From Rubrivivax sp. (GTDB lineage: Bacteria; Pseudomonadota; Gammaproteobacteria; Burkholderiales; Burkholderiaceae_C), in NCBI GenBank assembly GCA_027484885.1, contig JAIXSD010000483.1, positions 1-6,292 on the forward strand: DNA of 6,292 bases, read 5' to 3'. Of this stretch, positions 1-6,292 are shown piece after piece (position 1 is the stretch's first letter; each line of letters starts with the position of its first letter). The position numbers were made by a program, and so were the translations under genes. The notes under the pieces were generated by a model. It was not told the DNA's origin. It was given only the letters and a program-made list of their open reading frames with translations, and did no database searches.

Positions 1-536
1 TGCGCGAGGAAGTGGACGCGCAGCGCTTCCGCGAGGATTTGTACTACCGCATCAACGGGCTCAGCTTGCAACTGCCGCCGCTGCGCGAGCGCAGCGATTT
101 TGCGGCCCTGGTGCAGCGCCTGCTGGCCGAGTCGGAGCCGAGCCGCAGCGTGAGCGTCGCCCCCGATCTCTTGGCTGCGCTGGCACGCCATCGCTGGCCA
201 GGCAATCTGCGCCAGCTGGCCAATGTGCTGCGCACCTGCTGCGCGCTGCTTGATGCCGACGAGGCGCAGATCGGCTGGAGCCATCTGCCCGACGATGTGG
301 TTGAAGAGTTGCAGGCCGTGGCGCGAGCTGAGCCCGGCCAGCCGGTGGCGGAAGAGGCGCCGCCTTTGGAACTGGACCTGCGCCAGGCCTCCAGCCGCTG
401 CGTGCAGCAGGCCTTGACCTTGGCCCAGGGCAACCGCAGCGAAGCGGCACGGCGCCTGGGTGTCAGCCGCAACACGCTGTACCGCAAGATGCGCGAGGCG
501 GGTCTGGATGCGCGGCCGGATGGGGCGCTCGATTAG
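1..536 (+). CDS. Sigma-54-dependent Fis-family transcriptional activator, C-terminal part (5' end outside window)
   Basis: The reading frame is open from base 3 and ends at TAG 534-536; the gene starts upstream of the window. The visible part begins in the late AAA+ domain of an enhancer-binding protein: the FREDLYYRI segment (family Arg-finger region) followed by LPPLRERSDF, then WPGNLRQL, the sensor II motif. A variable linker of about 50 residues rich in Glu, Ala and Pro follows. The gene ends with a Fis-type helix-turn-helix (GNRSEAARRLGVSRNTLYRK) next to the C-terminus. Such proteins hydrolyse ATP to open promoters held by sigma-54 RNA polymerase. The LRERSDF and NTLYRKM wording is close to the AcoR group (acetoin and related catabolic regulators), but the sensory domain and the GAFTGA loop are not visible, so the inducer and target genes are unknown. 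No sigma-54 promoter (GG-N10-GC type) was recognised in the window. The family assignment is firm; the AcoR subgroup is a tentative inference. Confidence 0.93.
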   Translation, partial: REEVDAQRFREDLYYRINGLSLQLPPLRERSDFAALVQRLLAESEPSRSVSVAPDLLAALARHRWPGNLRQLANVLRTCCALLDADEAQIGWSHLPDDVVEELQAVARAEPGQPVAEEAPPLELDLRQASSRCVQQALTLAQGNRSEAARRLGVSRNTLYRKMREAGLDARPDGALD

Positions 537-567
537 GCTTGCGGTATCTGGAACTTTTGTTTTCCGC

Positions 568-573
568 GGGAGG
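568..573 (+). promoter_or_regulatory. Ribosome binding site deciding the ATG start at 584
   Basis: GGGAGG lies 10 nt before the ATG at 584. It favours that start over the in-frame TTG at 539, which lies 3 bases after the previous stop and has no such site. Confidence 0.55.
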
Positions 574-583
574 CGGTTTGTCG

Positions 584-832
584 ATGCGCGCAGCGTTCAG
601 CATTTTGGCTTTGGTGATCACCTTGGCGGTGGTCTTGTTCATGGTCAAGCAGCAGGCGCGCTCGCTGCAGCCTGCGGGTTCTGCTTCGGCTTCGGCTTCG
701 GCCAGCGGCTCAGCGAGCAACTCAGCATCAGGCGCAGGCGCAGTGCCGGGCGGCTCGGTTCGCCCTGAGGCCGTGCGGCAGGAGGTGCAGCAGTTGGTGG
801 ATCAGGCGGCGGCCCGCGCGTCCGAGGCTCAG

Positions 833-838
<6 letters not shown>
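584..838 (+). CDS. Small single-pass membrane protein with Ser/Ala-rich linker, unknown function
   Basis: I do not recognise this 84-residue protein. Residues 4-21 (AFSILALVITLAVVLFMV) form one clear hydrophobic membrane segment, followed by Lys and Arg at 22 and 26, suggesting the remainder may stay on the cytoplasmic side, though this is weak evidence. Residues 31-53 are a low-complexity Ser/Ala/Gly linker. Residues 58-82 contain charged and Gln/Ala-rich sequence that could form an amphipathic helix. There is no lipobox and no clear signal-peptidase site. The ATG at 584 is chosen for its GGGAGG site and because the membrane segment then starts at the N-terminus. The gene starts 47 bp after the regulator stop, with no terminator between, so read-through from the regulator is possible; tadA begins about 100 bp further on. 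Base composition and codon use match the neighbours. It is probably a real but poorly characterised protein. Confidence 0.6.
683..700 (+). repeat. Three perfect tandem GCTTCG hexamers (Ala-Ser codons)
   Basis: GCTTCG occurs three times in a row, in frame, giving Ala-Ser-Ala-Ser-Ala-Ser in the linker of the small membrane protein. The flanking codons go on encoding Ser, Ala and Gly with other codons (TCT, AGC, TCA, GCG), so the protein-level repeat is longer than the DNA repeat. Hexamer tandems like this can change copy number without breaking the frame. Confidence 0.8.
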
Positions 839-2559
<1,721 letters not shown>

Positions 2560-2614
2560 ATGTCGGAACCTGCGAGACCCAAAACACGGCCAAGTCCGTA
2601 GCTTCGCACCCATC

Positions 2615-2643
2615 AGGGCGCCCGAGAGGGCGCCCTTTTTTTT
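2615..2643 (+). terminator. Intrinsic terminator after tadA-ldcA
   Basis: A 9-bp perfect stem (AGGGCGCCC at 2615-2623 with GGGCGCCCT at 2628-2636) encloses a GAGA tetraloop of the GNRA type. Eight T residues run from 2636 to 2643. It lies 56 bp after the ldcA stop and ends the tadA-ldcA transcript. Confidence 0.93.
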
Positions 2644-2763
2644 GCGCGCCCGTTTGCTTCAGACCGTCACTTTTGCAGGCGCCTGGCGTCGAAAGTGCGA
2701 GGGCTGATGCGGGGACAACTTCCAGAATGCTTGTCGCGCAAGTGACAAAAGCGATGCCTGCCG

Positions 2764-2780
2764 TGCAATGCGGCGTTGCA
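2764..2780. promoter_or_regulatory. Imperfect 17-bp palindrome, possible operator
   Basis: TGCAATGCGGCGTTGCA has perfect outer arms TGCAA and TTGCA, and 14 of its 17 positions match its own reverse complement. Dyad symmetry of this size upstream of a nutrient receptor suits a dimeric repressor site, but no consensus was matched and chance is possible. Confidence 0.3.
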
Positions 2781-2862
2781 GCATGGCGACAGCACGAATC
2801 TTTACCTGCTGCCGAGATGGCTCTGAATGGCGCATGACCTTTGGCATGGGGTGTGCACAAAA

Positions 2863-2878
2863 GCTTGAAGAATCAAGC
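2863..2878. repeat. 6-bp inverted repeat GCTTGA / TCAAGC with AGAA loop
   Basis: Perfect complementary arms lie at 2863-2868 and 2873-2878. No T-run follows, so it is not a terminator. It may be an operator or a leader hairpin about 210 bp before the receptor start. Confidence 0.35.
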
Positions 2879-2969
2879 ATCTAGCGCTGCGTCATTGATG
2901 TGAAAACGACCATTTTTCAGGCGCGCCGCACGTACTTTCCCTAGGCAGCCACCCGGGCGAAGCGCTCAC

Positions 2970-2995
2970 CAGAATGCGTTCAAGCGTGCGTTCTG
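2970..2995 (+). repeat. Leader stem-loop, 8 bp with one G-U pair
   Basis: CAGAATGC (2970-2977) pairs with GCGTTCTG (2988-2995) around a 10-nt loop. The same stretch carries the direct repeat TGCGTTC at 2975-2981 and 2987-2993, 12 bp apart, so it could act as RNA structure or as DNA half-sites. Confidence 0.35.
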
Positions 2996-3015
2996 CGCAT
3001 CAGTGCTTTTATCCA

Positions 3016-3075
3016 TCGCCCTGTGTGTGCCGGCCTCGCCCTGTGTCTATCGACTTCGCCCGCATTCTCTCCTGG
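3016..3075 (+). repeat. Three degenerate 20-bp tandem units starting TCGCCC
   Basis: TCGCCC begins at 3016, 3036 and 3056, at exact 20-bp intervals. The first two units share an 11-bp identical start (TCGCCCTGTGT) and 15 of 20 positions; the third matches the second at 11 of 20. The array ends at the receptor's GGAG ribosome site. Confidence 0.6.
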
Positions 3076-3077
3076 AG
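3074..3077 (+). promoter_or_regulatory. Ribosome binding site of the TonB-dependent receptor
   Basis: GGAG lies 10 nt before the ATG at 3088. It supports this start, as does the complete signal peptide that begins there. Confidence 0.6.
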
Positions 3078-3087
3078 TTAGCAGTTC

Positions 3088-5811
3088 ATGTTCAAAAAAT
3101 CCCCGGTTGGCGCCGCTGTTTGGATCGCGCTTGGCGGTCTGGCGCTGGCCACTTCGTCCGCGCACGCCCAACAACAACTCGAGCGCATCGAGGTCACTGG
3201 CTCGTCCATCAAACGCATGGTCGACACCGACAGCGCATTGCCCATCTCTGTCATCTCGGCCGCGGATCTGCGCGCCACCGGTGTCAACTCGGCCGAGGGC
3301 GCCCTGGCTAAGATCGCGGCCAGCCAGTCCATGACCGGCAGCTCGCAAACGATTGGTTCCGGCACGGGTGGTGCGGCTTACGCCAATCTGCGTGGCCTGG
3401 GTTCGAACAAGACTCTGGTGCTGCTGAATGGGCGCCGTGTGGCCGCCTTCGCCTTCAGCTCCGCCTCGGTGGACCTGAACTCTATCCCCTTTGCCGCCAT
3501 CGACCGCGTGGAAGTGCTTCGTGATGGCGCTTCCGCCATCTACGGCACCGACGCCATCGGCGGCGTGATCAACTTCATCACCAAGCGTGACTACCGCGGC
3601 ATTGACGCCTCGGTGAACTACTCGAAGCCGCGCGAAGAAGGCGGGGTCAAGAAGGGCATCGCCGTGAGCGGCGGTTGGGGCAATCTGGAAGCCGACGGCT
3701 TCAACGTCTGGGCCTCGATCGACAAGCAGACCAATGAGCGCGTGCGTGCCGTGGACCGCGACTTTGCCCGCACGGGCGTGATTCCTGATCGCGGCTTGCT
3801 CAAGACCTCGGGCACCTCCTTCCCGGCCAACTTCTCGCAAACCCAGCCGGTGCTGGATGCCGCGGGCAAGCCGGTGCTGGACGAGACCGGTGCGCCCATG
3901 ACCGTCTCGCTCTCGGGCAACCCTTCGCTGAAAGGCTGCGCACCGCCGTTCTCGCTCTACCTGCCCAGCATCTCGACCAGCACCTGCCGTTTTGACTACA
4001 CGGCCTTCATCGACATCATTCCGGATACGGAAACCAAGACTGGCCTGCTCAAAGCCACCGCCAAGCTGGGCGGCCAGTACCTGTCGCTGGAGCATATGGC
4101 GACGGATAACAGCAATATTGCGCGCGTCGCTTCTGACCCCGTGACCGGCCTGAGCATGCCCACCAGCAGCCCCTTCTTCCCGAAGAGCTATGCCGGCATC
4201 GATCCGACTCTGCCCATCACCGTGGGCTGGCGCATGATCCCTGGCGGTGCGCGCACCAACCAGGCGTCGACCAAGGCCAATCGCACCGTGATCTCGGTGG
4301 ACGGCAGCTACGGCAACTGGGACTACCGTGCCGGCTTCTTCAATGCCGAGAGCAAGGGCAATCAGGACATCCAGGACGGCTACGTCAACAAGTCCTTGAT
4401 CCAGAAGGGCGTGACCGAAGGCAAGCTGAACCCCTTCGGTGAGGCCGACGCCGCCGCGCTGGCGCTGATCGAAGCCGCCAAGATGCGCGGCATTTACTCC
4501 AACGCCAAGGGCAGCAGCCAGGGCTTGGACTTCAATGCCTCGACCCAGCTGTGGGACATGGCCGGTGGCCCGGTAGGCGTGTCGGTGGGGGCCGAGTTCC
4601 GCAAGGACAAGTACCGCAACGACACCATCGACAGCATCGTCGACAACGTGCCGTCCCTTGGCGTCGCGCCCTATCATGTCAGCGGGGATCGCAAGATCTC
4701 GGCGTTGAGCACCGAGTGGCTGTTCCCGGTGAGCAAGGATGTCGAGCTGACCTTTGCCGGCCGTTTCGACAAGTACTCGGACTTTGGTTCCACCTTCAAC
4801 CCGAAGGCTGCCATCCGTTGGACGCCGGCCAAGAACGTCAATGTTCGCGCGTCCTACAACACCGGTTTCCGCGCGCCCTCGTTGGATGAGGTCTACGGCC
4901 CGCAAGCCGTGAGCTTCACTGGTGACCCGTACGACGATCCGGTCCTGTGCAAGGGCGGCGTGGTTCAGGCGGGTGGCGTGGAGTCGCGCGATTGCGGCCA
5001 GCAGGCGCAGATCCAGTCGGGCGGCAACAGCGAACTGAAGCCGGAAAAGTCCAAGACCTTCTCGCTGGGTCTGGCCTTCGAGCCGGTCAAGGGTCTGACC
5101 GCTTCGATCGACTACTGGAACATCAAGATCACCAACTCCATCTCGGCCGTGTCCGAGCAGGCGATCTTTGGTGACCCGGCCAAGTACGCTTCGCGCTATC
5201 GCCGCTGCAAGGACCTGAGCGCCGATGTGCAAGCCACGCTGGACCGTTGCAACACGCCCGAGTGGAAGAACTCCAATGCGCTCGGCTATGTGGTGGCCTT
5301 GAATGACAACCTCGGCGATGTGAAGACCAATGGCTTTGACTTTGCTGCTGGCTATGCCTTCAACAACAGCTTTGGCCGCTTCCAGCTCGGTTGGGAGGCC
5401 ACTTATGTTCGCAGTTATGAGTATCAGCGCGACAAGGGTGATCCGTTCATCCAGAACGTGGGCAAGTACACCGACTCCAGCCCGGTGCTGCGTTGGCAGC
5501 ATGCCGTGACCGTGAACTGGCGCCTGGGTGACTTCAGCACCAATTTCGGTCTGGGTCACAAGTCGGGCTATGTCGATCAGAACGCGGTGGAAGATCAGTA
5601 CTTCAATAAGGTGAAGTCTTACACCTTGGCCGATCTGTCGGTGACCTGGAGTGGCTTCAAGCACACCAAGTTCACCGTCGGCCTGAAGAACCTCTTCGAC
5701 ACCAAGCCGCCGTTCTCCAACCAAGGCACCGTGTTCCAGCAGGGTTATGACCCCCGCCTGACCGATGCCTACGGTCGCACCTTGCTGTTGCGCGCCAGCC
5801 TGTCCTACTGA
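3088..5811 (+). CDS. TonB-dependent outer-membrane receptor, substrate unknown
   Basis: This 907-residue protein is a complete TonB-dependent transporter that imports a scarce ligand across the outer membrane with energy from TonB-ExbB-ExbD. Residues 1-27 are a Sec signal peptide (Lys-Lys start, hydrophobic core, cut after AHA). The mature end carries ERIEVTGSSIKR (32-43), the likely TonB-box region. The plug follows, with LVLLNGRRVA (110-119), DRVEVLRDGASAIYG (139-153) and GGVINFITK (158-166). The barrel includes NTGFRAPSLDEVYG (from 591), NSELKPEKS (647-655) and LKNLFD (866-871). It ends LRASLSY, with the terminal aromatic residue recognised by the BAM complex. There is no STN domain, so it is not a FecA-type signalling receptor. 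Six cysteines form three close pairs (284/300, 621/636, 707/721), probably disulfides in surface loops. The receptor stands alone between a long leader and its own terminator; with no linked transporter, enzyme or regulator, the ligand could be a siderophore, glycan, peptide or other compound. Confidence 0.95.
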   Translation: MFKKSPVGAAVWIALGGLALATSSAHAQQQLERIEVTGSSIKRMVDTDSALPISVISAADLRATGVNSAEGALAKIAASQSMTGSSQTIGSGTGGAAYANLRGLGSNKTLVLLNGRRVAAFAFSSASVDLNSIPFAAIDRVEVLRDGASAIYGTDAIGGVINFITKRDYRGIDASVNYSKPREEGGVKKGIAVSGGWGNLEADGFNVWASIDKQTNERVRAVDRDFARTGVIPDRGLLKTSGTSFPANFSQTQPVLDAAGKPVLDETGAPMTVSLSGNPSLKGCAPPFSLYLPSISTSTCRFDYTAFIDIIPDTETKTGLLKATAKLGGQYLSLEHMATDNSNIARVASDPVTGLSMPTSSPFFPKSYAGIDPTLPITVGWRMIPGGARTNQASTKANRTVISVDGSYGNWDYRAGFFNAESKGNQDIQDGYVNKSLIQKGVTEGKLNPFGEADAAALALIEAAKMRGIYSNAKGSSQGLDFNASTQLWDMAGGPVGVSVGAEFRKDKYRNDTIDSIVDNVPSLGVAPYHVSGDRKISALSTEWLFPVSKDVELTFAGRFDKYSDFGSTFNPKAAIRWTPAKNVNVRASYNTGFRAPSLDEVYGPQAVSFTGDPYDDPVLCKGGVVQAGGVESRDCGQQAQIQSGGNSELKPEKSKTFSLGLAFEPVKGLTASIDYWNIKITNSISAVSEQAIFGDPAKYASRYRRCKDLSADVQATLDRCNTPEWKNSNALGYVVALNDNLGDVKTNGFDFAAGYAFNNSFGRFQLGWEATYVRSYEYQRDKGDPFIQNVGKYTDSSPVLRWQHAVTVNWRLGDFSTNFGLGHKSGYVDQNAVEDQYFNKVKSYTLADLSVTWSGFKHTKFTVGLKNLFDTKPPFSNQGTVFQQGYDPRLTDAYGRTLLLRASLSY

Positions 5812-5836
5812 TCCTTCGCGGCATCAGTGGCGCCCC

Positions 5837-5867
5837 AACGCGGCCCCTCAGGGCCGCGTTTTCTGTT
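5837..5867 (+). terminator. Intrinsic terminator after the receptor gene
   Basis: A 10-bp perfect stem (AACGCGGCCC at 5837-5846 with GGGCCGCGTT at 5851-5860) encloses the loop CTCA. It is followed by the T-rich run TTCTGTT. It starts 26 bp after the receptor stop, so the receptor is probably transcribed alone. Confidence 0.9.
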
Positions 5868-5938
5868 TCAGAACCTTGCCTTTTCTCACGCAAGACCTCG
5901 CGTAAACCCTGATCTGGAGGGAGATGGGAATTGGCTCG

Positions 5939-5955
5939 ATACCACTAAAATACCA
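5939..5955. promoter_or_regulatory. ATACCA direct repeat over a -10-like hexamer, possible operator
   Basis: ATACCA occurs at 5939-5944 and 5950-5955, an 11-bp step that puts both copies on the same face of the helix. TAAAAT (5946-5951, five of six matches to TATAAT) lies between them. Read on the other strand the half-site is TGGTAT, similar to half-sites used by several GntR-family repressors, but it is repeated directly, not inverted. No good -35 was found for TAAAAT. Confidence 0.35.
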
Positions 5956-6063
5956 GTGTGGCTTGCCGCTTGTTGAGGATCAAGGCCTGCCGGACGATTG
6001 GGCTGTCATGCTCTTGTCAGGTCCTGGGGTAATCCCCACGGCTTAGGGGCTTGGGAACTCGTT

Positions 6064-6069
6064 TATGAT
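6064..6069 (+). promoter_or_regulatory. TATGAT -10 hexamer of a candidate promoter
   Basis: TATGAT matches five of six positions of TATAAT and stands out in this GC-rich context. The possible -35 sequences are poor (TTAGGG at 6043-6048 with a 15-bp spacer). Transcription would start at about 6074-6077, just before the stem-loops described as a candidate small RNA. Confidence 0.35.
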
Positions 6070-6074
6070 CGCAG

Positions 6075-6165
6075 GCGCTTGTGTAGATGTCCGACTCCGC
6101 CTGACGCGGCGTTGGGCGAATGCCAGGCTCAAGCCCGCGGTCGAAAGCTGACGGGCATTTTTGTT
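6075..6165 (+). ncRNA. Candidate structured small RNA or leader with its own terminator
   Basis: Downstream of the TATGAT hexamer come three possible stems. First, GGCG (6074-6077) can pair with CGCC (6098-6101), extending to CAGGCG/CGCCTG if transcription starts earlier. Second, GGCGTT (6108-6113) pairs with AATGCC (6119-6124) around a 5-nt loop. Third, GCCCG (6133-6137) pairs with CGGGC (6152-6156), with four more inner pairs and one bulged A, followed by A and TTTTT (6158-6162) then GTT, as in an intrinsic terminator. An alternative stem (6094-6100 with 6106-6112, one mismatch) competes with the first two. No Rfam family was recognised. The promoter-to-terminator layout of about 90 nt fits a small RNA gene, or an attenuator of a gene outside the window. 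Both ends are approximate. Confidence 0.3.
6133..6165 (+). terminator. Probable intrinsic terminator of the candidate small RNA
   Basis: The stem GCCCG-CGGT / GCTG-A-CGGGC (6133-6141 with 6147-6156, bulged A at 6151, two G-U pairs) has the loop CGAAA and is followed by TTTTTGTT from 6158. It is weaker than the two gene terminators in this window. No protein-coding gene ends just before it, which is why a non-coding transcript is considered. Confidence 0.4.
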
Positions 6166-6251
6166 GTAGGTGGTGCTGCAAGTGCCGATAAGCGAACTCA
6201 AGTCGTTCTTCTAGGGCGATGAGAGCTCAGGAATTGGCAAACTGCGGGACC

Positions 6252-6261
6252 CGAACGTTCG
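6252..6261. repeat. Perfect 10-bp palindrome CGAACGTTCG
   Basis: The ten bases equal their own reverse complement and the symmetry stops there. It could be a regulator site upstream of a gene beyond the window. It does not match the GAAC-N4-GTTC spacing of the Bacillus-type LexA box. Confidence 0.25.
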
Positions 6262-6292
6262 AGACGGGCGCTGCGCAGGGGTGATGAACCCA

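Larger units (their letters stand above)
2644..3087 (+). promoter_or_regulatory. Long non-coding region upstream of the TonB-dependent receptor
   Basis: About 440 bp hold no convincing gene: the open frames here are short, lack ribosome sites and overlap each other. No good -35/-10 pair was found. Structures seen are: TTGTC/GACAA arms at 2731-2735 and 2744-2748; an imperfect 17-bp palindrome at 2764-2780; GCTTGA/TCAAGC at 2863-2878; an 8-bp stem with one G-U pair at 2970-2977 and 2988-2995; and a 20-bp-periodic TCGCCC repeat at 3016-3075. The length suggests several regulator sites or a long structured leader, but no riboswitch core was recognised. Confidence 0.5.
5868..6292. other. Region without a recognised protein gene
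   Basis: About 425 bp after the terminator hold no supported coding region on either strand. The longest + frame (5998-6222) needs a TTG start without a ribosome site and gives a Trp/Cys/Arg-containing product with no family resemblance. The region contains the ATACCA direct repeat (5939-5955), a small TGGGG/CCCCA stem (6025-6038), a TATGAT -10 hexamer (6064-6069), a set of stem-loops ending in a T-run (6074-6165) and a 10-bp palindrome (6252-6261). It may be the regulatory region of a gene starting beyond the window. Confidence 0.5.

Noticed and set aside
539..583. Upstream TTG start for the small membrane protein
   Set aside because: It would place 15 polar and mixed residues before the membrane helix and has no ribosome site, while ATG 584 has GGGAGG at good spacing.
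2644..3087. Cobalamin or other riboswitch before the receptor
   Set aside because: I looked for the B12-box type conserved core expected before BtuB-like receptors and did not find it; the stems present are short and unrelated.
2980..5724. Very long open frame on the minus strand (914 codons) opposite the receptor gene
   Set aside because: It mirrors the receptor frame in GC-rich DNA, where stop codons are rare on the opposite strand. Its product is a His/Val/Ala/Arg/Gly-rich low-information sequence with no family, while the + strand protein has full receptor motifs, a signal peptide and a ribosome site.
5998..6222. Plus-strand open frame of 74 codons near the right end
   Set aside because: It needs a TTG start with no ribosome site, resembles no family and runs across the candidate promoter, stem-loops and T-run.
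6257..6264. tRNA T-loop-like GTTCGAGAC motif
   Set aside because: The flanking bases do not form a five-pair T stem, and no anticodon or acceptor arm could be built around it.
6284..6292. ATG at 6284 as the start of the next gene
   Set aside because: Only three codons are visible and the AGGGG before it is just 2 nt away, too close for a usual ribosome site.

Overview
The window looks like ordinary chromosomal DNA from a GC-rich betaproteobacterium, most likely in Burkholderiales (a Roseateles/Paucibacter/Rubrivivax-like lineage). This is inferred from the strong G/C bias at third codon positions, the AcoR-like sigma-54 activator, the proteobacterial TadA and LdcA, and a large TonB-dependent receptor of a kind abundant in aquatic and soil proteobacteria. 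No marker gene fixes the genus. All recognised genes are on the + strand.

Left part (1-2643), housekeeping genes. The C-terminal end of a sigma-54-dependent activator (1-536) is followed by a small single-pass membrane protein of unknown function (584-838). Next come tadA (tRNA adenosine deaminase, 938-1567) and ldcA (L,D-carboxypeptidase of murein recycling, 1564-2559). The last two overlap by the four bases ATGA and are almost certainly translationally coupled. An extended -10 element lies just before tadA, and a strong intrinsic terminator (2615-2643) closes the unit. TadA makes the wobble inosine of tRNA-Arg and LdcA trims recycled muropeptides in the cytoplasm. Their pairing looks like shared expression, not a shared pathway.

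Middle part (2644-5861), an outer-membrane receptor with long flanks. About 440 bp of non-coding DNA with several inverted repeats, and a leader carrying a 20-bp-periodic TCGCCC repeat, precede a complete 907-residue TonB-dependent receptor (3088-5811). A perfect intrinsic terminator follows (5837-5867). The receptor has no STN signalling domain and no sigma/anti-sigma partner in the window, so its substrate cannot be read from context.

Right part (5868-6292), no convincing protein gene. It holds a direct ATACCA repeat over a -10-like hexamer, then a TATGAT -10 hexamer followed about 85 bp later by a stem-loop and T-run. This could be a small RNA gene of about 90 nt or a leader of a gene beyond the window.

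I see no CRISPR array, insertion sequence, integrase, phage gene or defence gene. The most interesting leads are the candidate small RNA, the periodic leader of the receptor, the histidine-rich tail of LdcA and the possible operator at 5939-5955. None of them amounts to a demonstrated new system.
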